Shown piece by piece: positions 7,766-17,970 of a DNA stretch of 64,000 bases. The notes beneath the pieces were generated by a model. The model searched no databases. It was not told where the DNA came from and worked only from the letters and a program-made list of their open reading frames with translations. The position numbers and the translations under genes were made by a program. The stretch's first letter is position 1, and every line of letters begins with the position of its first letter. Source of the DNA: Marinicella marina (GTDB taxonomy: Bacteria > Pseudomonadota > Gammaproteobacteria > Xanthomonadales > Marinicellaceae); assembly GCF_030065545.1 (NCBI RefSeq), contig NZ_JASJNC010000003.1, forward strand, positions 372,001-436,000. The letters run 5' to 3'.

Positions 7766-9376
7766 TCAGGGGTTGTAATAAGTGGCTGCTCCTGGCCCCA
7801 CTGGCATACCCAATAAAAACACCCAGATGTAGAACAACAAAGTCCACCCGACGAAGAACACCATACTGTAGGGCAGCATGGTTGCTATCAATGTGCCGAT
7901 GCCTAAATTCTTCTTGTATTTGGATGCCACCGCCAAAATCAAACCAAAATAACTCATCATTGGGGTGATGACATTGGTCACTGAATCACCGATTCGGTAA
8001 GCCGCTTGAATGGTTTCAGGTGCATAGCCTATCAGCATCAACATCGGTACAAATATCGGTGCGGTCACTGCCCACTGTGCAGAAGCACTGCCCAACGAAA
8101 GATTGACCATGCCACAAACCATAATAAAGAAGACAAAAATAATGGGGCCATCTAAGCCGATGGTCTGTAGCAATACCGCGCCTTTGACTGCCATCACGGT
8201 ACCCAAATTGGTCCATTTAAAAAAGGCCACAAACTGTGCTGCAAAAAACACCAATACAATGTACATGCCCATGGTGCCCATGCTTTTGCTCATGGCATCA
8301 ATCACATCCCGGTCATTTTTCATGGTCCCGGCCACCTTGCCATAGACATAACCTGGTATGGCAAAAGTGATGAAGATATAGGCCACAATGCCTTTTAAGA
8401 ACGGTGAATTTTTAACCAAGCCTGTTTCTTGATTTCTCAAAATACCCCATTCAGGCACAATGGTTAATGCCAAAATACCGCAAATGATCAAAAAAGTTAA
8501 ACCAGCCATGCGCAAGCCACGGCGTTCTTGGTCTGTGACATCAGCCACTTTTTGTTCACCCAGCTCTACACTGGCCTCATCTTCGTTGTATTTCCCTAAT
8601 CGAGGCTCAACAATTTTCTCAGTAACAAAGGTACCCATAACAGCAATCAAGAACGTACTGATCATCATGAAGTACCAATTCACTTCTGCGCCAACCAAGT
8701 ATTCTGGGTCAAGCATTTGAGCCGCTTCTTGGGTGATTCCCGAAAGCAATGGATCAACTGTTCCAATCAACAAATTGGCACTGTAACCGGCCGAAACACC
8801 AGCAAAAGCCGCTGCCAATCCAGCCAATGGGTGCCTACCTAATGAGTGGAAAATCATGGCTGCCATTGGAATCAGTACCACATAGCCTAATTCAGATGCG
8901 GTATTGGAAACCACACCAGCGAACACCACCATCACTGTTACCATGCGTTTAGATGCGCCCATAACCAAGGAGCGCATGGCCGCAGAAAGCATCCCAGAGT
9001 GTTCTGCCACTGACACACCCAACAGTGCTACCAAGACGGTACCAAGTGGGGTAAAACCAGTGAAGTTGGTGACTAAGTTGGCGACAATCCAGCGCAACCC
9101 CTCTGCTGAAAACAGCGAAATAACCTCAATGATGCCATCCGCTTCACGGCCTTTGGCACCCAGTGGGCGTGGGTCCTCGACACTGACACCTAAAAAATCT
9201 GCCAACCCACTGAACAACACAATGAACACACAAAACAAAGCAAACAGTGTGATTGGGTGTGGCAATAAATTGCCCAGCCATTCGACCGTGGCTAAAAACT
9301 TAGCAAACCAACCTTGCTGCTGAGGGTTTTGCTCATTGTTATTGTTACTTTTGTTGCTCTGGGTTTCAGTGGTCAA
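7766..9376 (-). CDS. AbgT family transporter (paralogue 1)
   Basis: A 536-residue inner-membrane transporter with about 12 hydrophobic segments. Conserved AbgT stretches include GNLLPHPITLFALF, FTGFTPLGTVLVALLGVSVAEHSG, GVVSNTASELGYVVLIP, HPLAGLAAAFAGVSAGYSANL and YRIGDSVTNVITPMMSYFGL. Members import p-aminobenzoyl-glutamate or export sulfonamide-like compounds; the substrate here is unknown. The best start is TTG at 9376, since GAGGAG lies six bases upstream. The same GAGGAGTC leader precedes the second AbgT gene at 62621. The N-terminus is Asn/Gln-rich and cytosolic. Confidence 0.93.
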   Translation of the reverse strand: MTTETQSNKSNNNNEQNPQQQGWFAKFLATVEWLGNLLPHPITLFALFCVFIVLFSGLADFLGVSVEDPRPLGAKGREADGIIEVISLFSAEGLRWIVANLVTNFTGFTPLGTVLVALLGVSVAEHSGMLSAAMRSLVMGASKRMVTVMVVFAGVVSNTASELGYVVLIPMAAMIFHSLGRHPLAGLAAAFAGVSAGYSANLLIGTVDPLLSGITQEAAQMLDPEYLVGAEVNWYFMMISTFLIAVMGTFVTEKIVEPRLGKYNEDEASVELGEQKVADVTDQERRGLRMAGLTFLIICGILALTIVPEWGILRNQETGLVKNSPFLKGIVAYIFITFAIPGYVYGKVAGTMKNDRDVIDAMSKSMGTMGMYIVLVFFAAQFVAFFKWTNLGTVMAVKGAVLLQTIGLDGPIIFVFFIMVCGMVNLSLGSASAQWAVTAPIFVPMLMLIGYAPETIQAAYRIGDSVTNVITPMMSYFGLILAVASKYKKNLGIGTLIATMLPYSMVFFVGWTLLFYIWVFLLGMPVGPGAATYYNP

Positions 9377-9540
9377 AGTAGACTCCTCAGTGTGATTTAT
9401 ACAAGCCAATCATTTTTAACTAACTGAACGCTGTTTTCAACCAACAATTGGCCTCATGTGGACTTAACTGAATTAATTTGAACAAATGACCCAGTTAAAA
9501 GTCTGAATTGACTTCAATAATCATAAAAAAGGGAGCTTAC

Positions 9541-10308
9541 ATGCCGATCTCAGTCATCTTCAAAACAATGGTTACCACCAGTTTAATGGTGTTCACAACA
9601 ATCAATCAGGCCGCTGGCAACGACTATCAACAGATCTTAAAAAACATGACAGGTCAAAACTTAACCGTTAAGTCGGTCAAAGATGCCGCTGTATCTGGAT
9701 TCAAAGAAGTGGTCGTCTCTGGTGGTTCGACCCATCAAATTATCTACCTCAGTAACGACGGTGAGTACCTTTTTGATGGCAACCTGATCCGCACCCAGGC
9801 CAAAGAAAACCTCACAGAATTGGCTGAGAACAGCATGCGAATGGAAATGTTGGATGAATTCAAAAAAGCCCACAAAAGTATCGACTTTTTTCCTGCTGCC
9901 ATGACCGATCACATCACTGTTTTCACCGACATTGATTGTGGCTATTGCAGGAAATTACATGAGGATGTGTCGCAATACAATGACCTGGGTATAGGTGTCT
10001 CGTATCTGTTTTTTCCGCGCACCGGACTGAACACAGCTTCACACACAAAAGCCATCAATGTGTGGTGTGCAGATGACCAGCAAACGGCCATGACCCAAGC
10101 CAAATCAGGTCAATCATTGTCCCCTATGATGTGCCCGAACCCAATTGAAACTCAGTTCAATTTGGGACTGGGTATGGGGGTACATAAAGTAGGCACGCCA
10201 GCCGTGCTGTTCGCCGATGGTTCTTTGTTGCCAGGATACTTGCCTGCCCAAGCAATGAAATCGCATCTTGAAGAAAAAAGCAAACACTCACAGTCAAACA
10301 GAGATTAA
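9541..10308 (+). CDS. dsbC: DsbC-like periplasmic thiol:disulfide isomerase
   Basis: A 255-residue exported protein: signal peptide to about residue 25, an N-terminal dimerisation region (about 28-110), and a thioredoxin-fold domain with active site CGYC (133-136) in FTDIDCGYCRKLH. The cis-Pro segment is VGTPAVLF. A second Cys pair (WCADD...MMCPN) fits the structural disulfide of DsbC. DsbC reshuffles wrong disulfides in the periplasm. The ATG at 9541 with GGGAG upstream is preferred to one 11 codons earlier. The symbol is by family; a DsbG-like role is not excluded. Confidence 0.85.
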   Translation: MPISVIFKTMVTTSLMVFTTINQAAGNDYQQILKNMTGQNLTVKSVKDAAVSGFKEVVVSGGSTHQIIYLSNDGEYLFDGNLIRTQAKENLTELAENSMRMEMLDEFKKAHKSIDFFPAAMTDHITVFTDIDCGYCRKLHEDVSQYNDLGIGVSYLFFPRTGLNTASHTKAINVWCADDQQTAMTQAKSGQSLSPMMCPNPIETQFNLGLGMGVHKVGTPAVLFADGSLLPGYLPAQAMKSHLEEKSKHSQSNRD

Positions 10309-10320
10309 GTCTTGCCGTGT

Positions 10321-10359
10321 GAATTGGCCCACAGAATTCTCATCCTTTGGGCTCAATTC
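10321..10359. terminator. Inverted repeat between convergent genes
   Basis: GAATTG-GCCCA (10321-10331) pairs with TGGGC-T-CAATTC (10348-10359) with one bulge, around a 16-base loop. It lies between the ends of dsbC and the PLDc_N gene, where a terminator is expected. No T-tract follows on either strand, so intrinsic termination is uncertain. Confidence 0.3.
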
Positions 10360-10379
10360 AGCATGCGTCTTGTAGCACC

Positions 10380-10628
10380 TCACTTACCAATGACATAGTA
10401 GAGAATAAAACCAATCAATGGCAGCAATAAAATCACCAATACCCAAAGTATTTTTTGTTCTGTAGGTTTGCCAGATTTCAAAACATCAAGAATGGCGATG
10501 ATGGCCAAAATAAAGATAATCAGACCAATAATCCCACCACCCCAGCCAAATCCTAAGAATGGGTCTGCCAAAGCCAACGGGCTGAACAAAATCAACAACA
10601 ACGCCGCCAATAAATTATACTTTTTCAT
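10380..10628 (-). CDS. Small membrane protein with PLDc_N domain
   Basis: An 82-residue protein: signal-like hydrophobic start (residues 5-21), then two membrane segments (about 31-48 and 60-79). The pattern 'GIIGLIIFILAIIAILDVLKSG...KILWVLVILLLPLIGFILYYVIG' fits the PLDc_N family, the membrane anchor seen at the front of cardiolipin synthases but also occurring alone. No phospholipase HKD motif is present, so it is not an enzyme. A strong AAGGAGG lies just before the ATG at 10628. Confidence 0.8.
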   Translation of the reverse strand: MKKYNLLAALLLILFSPLALADPFLGFGWGGGIIGLIIFILAIIAILDVLKSGKPTEQKILWVLVILLLPLIGFILYYVIGK

Positions 10629-10739
10629 GGTACCTCCTTTTGTTTAAAGGTTTACACACTAGCAACTTGACCATCATTTTAACGTCAATAAAAATGTTAA
10701 CACCAATGTAAAAAGCACTACAACCCTCCAGTGAGTTGA

Positions 10740-10768
10740 TTGTCAAGTCCAAAGAGTTGCTTTAAAAT
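10740..10768 (+). promoter_or_regulatory. Sigma-70 promoter of the CAP-domain gene
   Basis: TTGTCA at 10740-10745 and TAAAAT at 10763-10768 are each one mismatch from consensus and are separated by exactly 17 bases. The CAP-domain start codon follows at 10807, giving a leader of roughly 30 bases. Confidence 0.55.
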
Positions 10769-10806
10769 AAATTGAACTTAAAGCCTTACAGTTGAACTAA
10801 ATTACC

Positions 10807-11415
10807 ATGACTGAATTGATTAAAAAGCTATTGCTGCTGTTAATGATGACTTCCAGCAATCCTGTTTTTAGCCAAGCTGAAGCGCCATTACTGAATTCTT
10901 GTGGCATCCATCCCAAAGCAGCACATTTGGCTCAATTGATTATTCAACATGATGAGCAACAACGTTTCCATTTAGCGTGTCACCCAACCCTGGCACTGAC
11001 CGCTGCCAAAAAAGCCAAAGCCATGGCGTCCAACCAACGCATCGAGCACAACCTTGATTACAGCGCGCCCAACGCTTTGCTTGAGTCACATGGCTACTTC
11101 TTGCCAGCGGCATTTTTACCGACCAGCAACCAGGTCGAATCAATTGCCGGTGGCAGTAAAACGGCAGAAAAAACCCTGTACAACCTAAAAAACAGTAAAA
11201 ATCACCGATCGCACATGCTCGGTTTGACAGACTTTCACCAAGGCCAAATACACATTGGGGTGGGCTATCATTACAACCCAGATACACCGCATGAACACCA
11301 TTGGGTGGTTCACATAGCAGAACCCAGAAGAAATTTAGTGGCCAAACAGTCCATCGATTACCAACAAATCATCAATGATTTCCCCAGCAAGCACAAAGCG
11401 CCAACAAGAAAATAA
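10807..11415 (+). CDS. Exported CAP (SCP/PR1-like) domain protein
   Basis: A 202-residue protein with a signal peptide (about 1-23). The mature region follows the CAP pattern: a first helix with LACHPTLALTAAKKAKAMASNQRIEHN, then QVESIAGGSKTAEKTLYNLKNSKNHRSHML, and strands IHIGVGYHYNP and HHWVVHIAEP. The two His in typical CAP cavities may correspond to EHN and HRSHM. Bacterial CAP proteins are secreted and mostly of unknown role. It has its own promoter and stands alone, convergent with ilvA. Confidence 0.65.
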   Translation: MTELIKKLLLLLMMTSSNPVFSQAEAPLLNSCGIHPKAAHLAQLIIQHDEQQRFHLACHPTLALTAAKKAKAMASNQRIEHNLDYSAPNALLESHGYFLPAAFLPTSNQVESIAGGSKTAEKTLYNLKNSKNHRSHMLGLTDFHQGQIHIGVGYHYNPDTPHEHHWVVHIAEPRRNLVAKQSIDYQQIINDFPSKHKAPTRK

Positions 11416-11462
11416 GCAGCAACAATAACCATCATCTGTTGATTGCACAAGCAAAGCAACAC

Positions 11463-12737
11463 TCACAGCACCAAAGAAAACAACTCAGGTTGATTGTTGA
11501 GGTAGTCGTTGTAGAACCCCCCTGCCTTCATGCGCTTTAACAGGGGTTCAAAATCTTGGTTGGCATTGAGCTCAATACCAACCACAGCAGGCCCGTGTTC
11601 ACGGTTGTGTTTTTTTTGGTATTGGAAATAAGTGATGTCATCTTGTGGCCCCAAAACATCTGCTACAAACTCCTTTAATGCACCTGCCCGTTGCGGGAAA
11701 CGCACCAAAAAATAATGTTTTAAACCATTGTATAACAGCGCTCGCTCCCGAATTTCTTCAATGCGAGTGATGTCATTGTTGCTGCCGCTAAGAATGCAAA
11801 CCACACGTTTACCTTGAATTTTTGAGCGGTATTGATGCAAACCAGCCAAAGACAAAGCACCTGCTGGTTCCACCACAATCGCATCTTTGTTGTAGAGGTT
11901 TAAAATGGTTTGACAGATCAAACCATCTGGAACCTGAATCACATCATCCAAGTAATTTTGACAGATGGCACGGGTGTGTTCGCCCACTTGTTGTACTGCA
12001 GCACCATCGACGAAACGACTGATTTGGGGCAGCTTGACATGATGCCGCGCCTGCAAAGCAGCGGTCATTGATGCTGCTCCTTCGGGCTCCACACCAATCA
12101 CTTTGGTATGTGGTGCATGTTGTTTGAAAACACTCAACAGACCAGAGGCCAAGCCACCACCACCTATAGGGACAAATACATAGTCAATGTTTTCATTGGC
12201 AGATTGTGACAATAACTCAGTTGCTATGGTTGCCTGTCCCGCAATGATTTCCGGGTCATCGAAGGGATGAATGAAAGGGTGATAATGGCGTTCACTGAAT
12301 TTAACGGCAGCCTGTTGGGCCTCATCAAAAGTATCACCAATTAAACTCACTTTTACCCAATCACCACCAAACATTTTCACCTGATCAACTTTTTGTCGCG
12401 GTGTGGTAACTGGCATAAATACTGTTGCTTTGATTGCCAGTTTACAACAAGTGAAAGCCACGCCCTGGGCATGGTTACCTGCGCTGGCACAAACCACATG
12501 TGACATCTTTGGTTGCTGTTCCTGTAAACTCGCCAACTTGTTATACGCGCCTCGAATCTTATAGGATCTGACGGTTTGTAAATCTTCCCTTTTTAACAAC
12601 ACCTCTGCAGAAAAATGTTCTGAATAATTGAAGTTGGGCATCAATGGCGTCTGTTGAACCACACCCTCAAGCCTCTTTTGTGCAGATTCAACATCAATCA
12701 ATGAGATCATTGATTTTTTTAAAGGCGCGACACTCAT
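11463..12737 (-). CDS. ilvA: Threonine ammonia-lyase, biosynthetic, single regulatory domain
   Basis: A 424-residue PLP enzyme that converts threonine to 2-oxobutanoate, the first step of isoleucine synthesis. Visible are the PLP lysine in REDLQTVRSYKIRGAYNKL, CASAGNHAQGVAFTC, the phosphate-binding loop PIGGGGLASGL, and CILSGSNNDITR. One ACT-like domain follows (about 335-424) with HYFLVRFPQRAGALKEFVADVLGP. This short architecture differs from the two-domain 514-residue E. coli IlvA and looks like the Bacteroidota form. ATG 12737 (AAGTGAG upstream) is preferred over GTG 12746. It is the last gene of the ilv operon, just after ilvC. Confidence 0.95.
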   Translation of the reverse strand: MSVAPLKKSMISLIDVESAQKRLEGVVQQTPLMPNFNYSEHFSAEVLLKREDLQTVRSYKIRGAYNKLASLQEQQPKMSHVVCASAGNHAQGVAFTCCKLAIKATVFMPVTTPRQKVDQVKMFGGDWVKVSLIGDTFDEAQQAAVKFSERHYHPFIHPFDDPEIIAGQATIATELLSQSANENIDYVFVPIGGGGLASGLLSVFKQHAPHTKVIGVEPEGAASMTAALQARHHVKLPQISRFVDGAAVQQVGEHTRAICQNYLDDVIQVPDGLICQTILNLYNKDAIVVEPAGALSLAGLHQYRSKIQGKRVVCILSGSNNDITRIEEIRERALLYNGLKHYFLVRFPQRAGALKEFVADVLGPQDDITYFQYQKKHNREHGPAVVGIELNANQDFEPLLKRMKAGGFYNDYLNNQPELFSLVL

Positions 12738-12755
12738 ATCATTCACTCACTTGAA

Positions 12756-13802
12756 TCAAGCATTTTCAGGTCTGAGTTTTCTGACTTGTTGGCCAGTTTG
12801 CCACAGCTCCGAATTGCGCAGATGTTCCAACTCCTGATCCAGTTTTTCTCGGTAATCAGGTTTTTGGTTGGCCTCGATCACCACCTTGGCTTCTTCACCA
12901 CTGGCAACCCTGGCATACAGCTCTTTGAAAATTGGGGTGTTGGCATCACGAAATTTATGACGCCAATCCAATGCGCCACGTTGTGCCGTGGTTGAAGTAT
13001 TGGCATACATCCAGTCCATGCCATTATCGGCCACCAGTGGCATCAAACTTTGGGTGAGTTCTTCCACCGTTTCATTAAAGGCCTCTGAGGGTGAGTGACC
13101 ATTTTCACGCAGCACGTTATATTGTGCTTCAAACAAGCCAGCGATGGCTCCCATCAAAATTCCACGCTCACCAGTTAGGTCTGAGTAAACTTCTTTTTTA
13201 AAGTCGGTTTCAAACAAATAACCGGAACCCACACCGATTCCCAATGCGGTGGCGGTTTCTTTGGCACTGCCGGTCACATCCTGAAACACCGCATAACTTG
13301 AGTTCAAGCCTTTGCCCTGTTTAAACAAGCTGCGCAATGAAGTTCCAGAACCTTTCGGTGCAACCAATACCACATCTACATCAGATGGTGGCACAATGCC
13401 GGTTTGCTCATGGTATGTGACCCCAAAACCATGCGAAAAATACAAGGTATCACCGGTATTGAGGTTTGCTTTGACTGTTGGCCACGCCGCAATTTGACCA
13501 GCATCAGACAGTAAATACATCACCACATCAGCGCGTTGCGTGGCTTCAGCCAAATCAAACAGGTCCTCCCCCTCAAGCCAGCCATCAGCAAGTGCCTTGT
13601 CCCATGAAGCGGATGCTTTGCGTTGTCCCACAATGACCTGAAAGCCATTGTCTTTTAAGTTCAAAGCCTGACCTGGGCCTTGCACACCATAGCCCAAAAC
13701 CGCAATGGTTTTATTTTTAAGATACTGTTGTGCTTGAGACAAGGGATATTCCTCTCGAGTCACCACTTCCTCCCATGTGCCACCGAAATTCAATTTAGCC
13801 AT
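12756..13802 (-). CDS. ilvC: Ketol-acid reductoisomerase, Bacteroidota/fungal-like type
   Basis: A 348-residue NADPH- and Mg-dependent enzyme that isomerises and reduces acetolactate in valine and isoleucine synthesis. The Rossmann segment is VLGYGVQGPGQALNLKDNG with VGQR, where ordinary class I enzymes have 'GSQGHAHALNL...VGLR'. Further motifs are YFSHGFG, VLVAPKGSGTSLR, SDLTGERGILMGAI, GHSPSEAFNETVEELTQSL and a C-terminal VRKLRPENA. From memory, 'VRKLRPEN' and 'QGxGQALNL' mark the Bacteroidota and mitochondrial/fungal lineage. AGGAG precedes the ATG. It lies 25 bases after ilvN. Confidence 0.97.
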   Translation of the reverse strand: MAKLNFGGTWEEVVTREEYPLSQAQQYLKNKTIAVLGYGVQGPGQALNLKDNGFQVIVGQRKASASWDKALADGWLEGEDLFDLAEATQRADVVMYLLSDAGQIAAWPTVKANLNTGDTLYFSHGFGVTYHEQTGIVPPSDVDVVLVAPKGSGTSLRSLFKQGKGLNSSYAVFQDVTGSAKETATALGIGVGSGYLFETDFKKEVYSDLTGERGILMGAIAGLFEAQYNVLRENGHSPSEAFNETVEELTQSLMPLVADNGMDWMYANTSTTAQRGALDWRHKFRDANTPIFKELYARVASGEEAKVVIEANQKPDYREKLDQELEHLRNSELWQTGQQVRKLRPENA

Positions 13803-13827
13803 AATTTTCTCCTACTTTTTTATTAAT

Positions 13828-14397
13828 CTAAAATTTTGCAACCGCCTGCTCTTCAGGACTACAGGTGGCATGTTGTTTAAAAATAACCGCATCAGTTTGT
13901 GATGCAGCCTGCATCAAAGGCCTGCTGATACTTACCGGTCCTGAACGCACAAATTCAATGACGCCAATAACTGTTAAAGCCTCAAGAAAAGCCTGGTTTT
14001 CCTGGTATTGGCCAGTTCTTTGAATCACTGTGAATTCATTGTTCATGCTCAATACGCTGGCATGGTGCTGACGAATGATTTGTTCAGCTGTTGGTTGATC
14101 TAACATCGACTGGGTGGCCACTTTGAACAAAGCCACTTCAAGTTGAATCAAATCTCTTTCCTCCCTGAATTCCGCACTTATAACATCAATCTGGCGTTCT
14201 AATTGTTTGCTCAATCGCATGGCCACTTGCTGTTCACAATGTACCTGAACGCTGTGTCTGGATACGCCAACTTGTTCAGTTTCACAAACTGAAAGTGCAT
14301 CGATATTCAAATTCACCCGCGAAAAAACTGCGGTAATGCGGTTCAAAATGCCGGTTTGGTCACTCGAATAAATGGCAAAGTTATAATTCTTTTTCAT
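13828..14397 (-). CDS. ilvN: Acetolactate synthase regulatory (small) subunit
   Basis: A 189-residue ACT-domain subunit that binds branched-chain amino acids and adjusts the catalytic subunit. The first ACT domain (about 4-78) has FAIYSSDQTGILNRITAVFSRVNLNIDALSV. The C-terminal half (IQLEVALFKVATQ...VIGVIEFVRSGPVSISR) is the second regulatory domain. The ATG at 14397 is chosen because GGGAGG lies eight bases upstream, inside the end of ilvB; an earlier ATG nine codons upstream lacks a site. The last 25 residues are an unusual extension with Cys. Wording such as 'VALFKV' and 'IEFVRSG' recalls Bacteroidota IlvN. Confidence 0.93.
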   Translation of the reverse strand: MKKNYNFAIYSSDQTGILNRITAVFSRVNLNIDALSVCETEQVGVSRHSVQVHCEQQVAMRLSKQLERQIDVISAEFREERDLIQLEVALFKVATQSMLDQPTAEQIIRQHHASVLSMNNEFTVIQRTGQYQENQAFLEALTVIGVIEFVRSGPVSISRPLMQAASQTDAVIFKQHATCSPEEQAVAKF

Positions 14398-14401
14398 GCG
14401 A

Positions 14402-16183
14402 TTAGCCTCCCATTTGTTCGACATCAGATTCGGGTGATTCTAGGCACATATCTGCCACTGAAGCACCTGGCGTTATGATTGGAAATACATTTTCTTGCTG
14501 CTTCACCATCACTTCAAGTACATAAGCACCGGGATGTGAGAGCATGTCTTTGATGGCTTGATTCAATGCCTTGGGTGAATCAATTTTTTGATTGGCAATT
14601 CCGTAACTCTCAGCAACCATGCAAAAATCTGGGTTACTCATGGGAGTTGAAGCATAGCGTTGTTCAAAGTACAACTCCTGCCACTGGCGAACCATACCCA
14701 AAAATTGATTGTTCAAGATGATGAGTTTAACAGCCAGCTGGTGTTGCATCATCACACCAAGCTCTTGCATGGTCATTTGCACCCCACCATCACCAACCAC
14801 ACCAATCACTGGACGATCTGGGCGGGCAAATTTAGCACCAATGGCTGCAGGCAAACAAAAGCCCATGGTACCGAGTCCACCGGAAGTAATGAGGCTGCGA
14901 CTTTGCTTGAATTTGGCATAGCGACAAGTTGCCATCTGATGCTGACCGACATCGGTCACTAAAATGGCATCATCGCAGTTTTGATTGATGGCTTCAATCA
15001 CCCCAGCCATACCTAACTCATCACCTTCAACATTTAAATCAGCTTGGATAATTTTTTTATCCTCAACCGCATGTAATTTTTGAAAATTCTGCAGCCACAC
15101 TGGATAAGTTTTTGGCCTCAATAATTTGCTCAGCTCTGGCAAGGTCTGCTTCACATCTCCTAAAACAGCAACATCAGCATGGACGTTTTTGTTGATTTCA
15201 CTGGGATCAATTTCCAAATGAATCACTTGGGCTTGTTTGGCATAATAGGCCAAATTACTGGTTACCCGATCATCAAACCGCATGCCCACAGCCACCAATA
15301 CATCACACTCATTAGTCAACGTATTGGGCGCATAATTACCATGCATACCCAACATACCAACGTACTGCGGGTGATCTGTTGGTAGTGCTGATAAGCCAAG
15401 CACAGTACTGGCAACGGGCATCCCACTGCGCTCTAAAAAGCTCAGAAACTCGGTTTCAGCCTCGCCCAAAATGACACCCTGTCCCATCAGCACCATCGGT
15501 TTTTGCGCTTGGTTAATCAAACTGGCGGCTTGCGCCAATGCCAATTGACTGGGCCTGGGGTAGGGTGCATAACTCGTTAAGTTATGACACGATTGATAAA
15601 CAAAATCCAATGCATCCATCTGGGCATTTTTTGTGATATCAATCAACACCGGGCCTGGTCGACCACTTTTGGCGACATAAAACGCTTTGGCCATTGCCGC
15701 TGGAATTTCAGCGGCTGTGGTTACTTTGTAATTCCACTTGGTAACTGGAATGGATATATCCAATATATCGATTTCTTGAAAAGCATCTGTTCCCAGTAAG
15801 CTGGCAAAGACCTGACCTGTGATACAAACGACAGGCGTTGAATCAAGGTAAGCGTCAGCAATGCCGGTAATCAAATTTGTAGCACCTGGACCAGATGTGG
15901 CCACACAAACACCGACCTCACCGCTGGCACGCGCATAACCTTGGGCAGCGTGTACGGCGCCTTGTTCATGGCGCACCAAGATATGCTCTAATTGATTTTC
16001 ATAGTTATACAGCACGTCATAAGTGGGCATGATGGCACCACCTGGATAGCCAAATATTTTTTCAACACCTTCAGCCAAAAGACTCAAGATGATGGCCTCG
16101 GCCCCAGTCACAGTTCGGGTCTCAGCGCTGGCTGCAGGTTTTTGCTTGATGTTAGGATCGGCAATTATTGAGGCTGATTTCAT
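14402..16183 (-). CDS. ilvB: Acetolactate synthase catalytic (large) subunit
   Basis: A 593-residue thiamine diphosphate enzyme that condenses two pyruvates, or pyruvate with 2-oxobutanoate. Motifs: [13 protein letters not shown], the catalytic Glu in [34 protein letters not shown], the ThDP-binding [20 protein letters not shown] and [25 protein letters not shown] is, from memory, typical of the Bacteroidota enzyme. The N-terminal 25 residues are a non-conserved leader. The ATG overlaps the ilvD stop (ATGA), with AAGGAG upstream. The symbol ilvB is generic; ilvG or ilvI would name the same activity. Confidence 0.96.
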   Translation of the reverse strand: MKSASIIADPNIKQKPAASAETRTVTGAEAIILSLLAEGVEKIFGYPGGAIMPTYDVLYNYENQLEHILVRHEQGAVHAAQGYARASGEVGVCVATSGPGATNLITGIADAYLDSTPVVCITGQVFASLLGTDAFQEIDILDISIPVTKWNYKVTTAAEIPAAMAKAFYVAKSGRPGPVLIDITKNAQMDALDFVYQSCHNLTSYAPYPRPSQLALAQAASLINQAQKPMVLMGQGVILGEAETEFLSFLERSGMPVASTVLGLSALPTDHPQYVGMLGMHGNYAPNTLTNECDVLVAVGMRFDDRVTSNLAYYAKQAQVIHLEIDPSEINKNVHADVAVLGDVKQTLPELSKLLRPKTYPVWLQNFQKLHAVEDKKIIQADLNVEGDELGMAGVIEAINQNCDDAILVTDVGQHQMATCRYAKFKQSRSLITSGGLGTMGFCLPAAIGAKFARPDRPVIGVVGDGGVQMTMQELGVMMQHQLAVKLIILNNQFLGMVRQWQELYFEQRYASTPMSNPDFCMVAESYGIANQKIDSPKALNQAIKDMLSHPGAYVLEVMVKQQENVFPIITPGASVADMCLESPESDVEQMGG

Positions 16184-17970
16184 GATGGAGCTCCTTGTCT
16201 TGAATGATTTTCTGCGCCTTCATCAGGGTTCACATTCAACGCCAGTGGTGCCGGTTTTGCGGCGCTGAATTCGACCACTGAATCAGCTTCACTCGGCAGG
16301 TCAGTCAAACAACCGGTTGACGCCGATGAAACTGTGCGGGCGTATTTTCCTAATGTGCCACGTTGTGTTTTGAGCGGCGGTGCTTGCCAGTTTGTTCTGC
16401 GCTGTGCCAGTTTTGTTGAATCCACATGCAGGGTTATTTGATTTTGTTTGGCATCAATGGTTATGAGGTCGCCATCTTCTACCAAAGCAATTTCGCCACC
16501 GACTTGAGCCTCTGGTGTGACATGGCCAACCACAAAACCATGGGTGCCGCCAGAGAAACGCCCATCAGTGATCAAGGCCACGGAATCACCCAACCCGGCA
16601 CCTATGATGGCGGCTGTTGGCTTGAGCATTTCTGGCATACCAGGCCCACCTTTGGGTCCTACATAGCGAATGACCACCACATCACCGGCCTTTACCTGGT
16701 TTAATGCAATGCCCTCGTTAACCTCTTTCTCGCTGTTGAACACCCGCGCTGGGCCATGAAAAAACTCACCTTCTTTACCGGTGATTTTAGCCACCGCACC
16801 AGCACTGGCCAGATTGCCCTTGAGAATCTGTATGTGACCTGTGGCCTTAATTGGTTTGTGGTAAGGGAGAACCACATCCTGATCAGCATCGAGCGGTTTG
16901 ACCTTGGCTAAATTTTCACTCATGCTGTGACCGGTCACGGTCATACAGCTGCCATCTAACCAACCCAAATCCAACATGTAACTCAGCACGGCAGGGACTC
17001 CACCAATGCGGTGCAGATCCTCCATCAGGTATTGTCCGCTGGGTTTGAGATCGGCCAGAAAAGGTGTGGTATCACTGACTTCTTGTAAATCCTCCAAACT
17101 CAAATCAATGCCGGCGGCATCGGCAATCGCCAAAAAGTGCAGCACCGCATTGGTCGATCCGCCCAACACTGTCACCAACTTGAAAGCATTCAACATCGAT
17201 TCTTTGGTTACGATGTCCCTTGGCTTCAGATTTTTATGAATCAACCCGTTGATGGCATCTGCCACTTGAAGGCATTCGCCCGCTTTGCTGTTACTAACAG
17301 CTGGATTGGATGACGAATAAGGCAGGCTCATGCCCATGGCCTCAATGGCCGCGGCCATGGTGTTGGCGGTGTACATCCCACCACAAGCACCGGCACCGGG
17401 ACAGGCTTTTTGAATCACTTGATGGTAGTTTTTCTCGTCCATTTGGCCCGCCACTTTGGCACCCCAAGCCTCAAAAGCAGAAACCACATCTAGTTTTTTT
17501 CCTGCATGACAACCTGAGGCGATTGTTCCGCCATAAACCAAAACAGCTGGTCGATTCAAACGCAACATCGCCATCATCGCACCTGGCATGTTCTTATCAC
17601 AACCAACCACAGTTACAACCGCATCATAGTGCATACCTGCCACCACTGTTTCCATCGAATCAGCAATTAAATCCCTGGATGGCAGAGAATAATGCATGCC
17701 ACTGGTGCCCATTGAGATGCCGTCTGAAATGCCGATGGTATTAAAAATTAAACCATTGAGTGGGTATTGACTGACCGCCTGTTTGATGTGCTTTGCCAAG
17801 TCATTCAAATGCATGTTACAAGGGTTGCCCTCATATCCTGTGGATGCGATACCAACAAATGGTTGATTCAATTGTTCAGGCGTCAAGCCAATCGCATGTA
17901 ACATGGCTTTGGCTGCTGGCTGGCTGTCGTCTTGAGTAACAGCTTGTGAATAGGGGTTTAATATTTTCAT
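16180..17970 (-). CDS. ilvD: Dihydroxy-acid dehydratase
   Basis: A 596-residue iron-sulfur enzyme that dehydrates dihydroxy acids to 2-oxo acids, the third common step to valine and isoleucine. The three cluster cysteines lie in [19 protein letters not shown] and [16 protein letters not shown]. Other motifs are [40 protein letters not shown] and [15 protein letters not shown]. The sequence is nearer to the Bacteroidota/eukaryotic type than to E. coli IlvD. The C-terminal 40 residues are an extra low-conservation tail. The start shares a base with the ilvE stop (TGATG), so translation is coupled. Confidence 0.97.
   Translation of the reverse strand: MKILNPYSQAVTQDDSQPAAKAMLHAIGLTPEQLNQPFVGIASTGYEGNPCNMHLNDLAKHIKQAVSQYPLNGLIFNTIGISDGISMGTSGMHYSLPSRDLIADSMETVVAGMHYDAVVTVVGCDKNMPGAMMAMLRLNRPAVLVYGGTIASGCHAGKKLDVVSAFEAWGAKVAGQMDEKNYHQVIQKACPGAGACGGMYTANTMAAAIEAMGMSLPYSSSNPAVSNSKAGECLQVADAINGLIHKNLKPRDIVTKESMLNAFKLVTVLGGSTNAVLHFLAIADAAGIDLSLEDLQEVSDTTPFLADLKPSGQYLMEDLHRIGGVPAVLSYMLDLGWLDGSCMTVTGHSMSENLAKVKPLDADQDVVLPYHKPIKATGHIQILKGNLASAGAVAKITGKEGEFFHGPARVFNSEKEVNEGIALNQVKAGDVVVIRYVGPKGGPGMPEMLKPTAAIIGAGLGDSVALITDGRFSGGTHGFVVGHVTPEAQVGGEIALVEDGDLITIDAKQNQITLHVDSTKLAQRRTNWQAPPLKTQRGTLGKYARTVSSASTGCLTDLPSEADSVVEFSAAKPAPLALNVNPDEGAENHSRQGAPS

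Noticed and set aside
16426-17744. Several plus-strand frames opposite ilvD
   Set aside because: ilvD is a full-length, motif-complete gene; these are compositional shadows.
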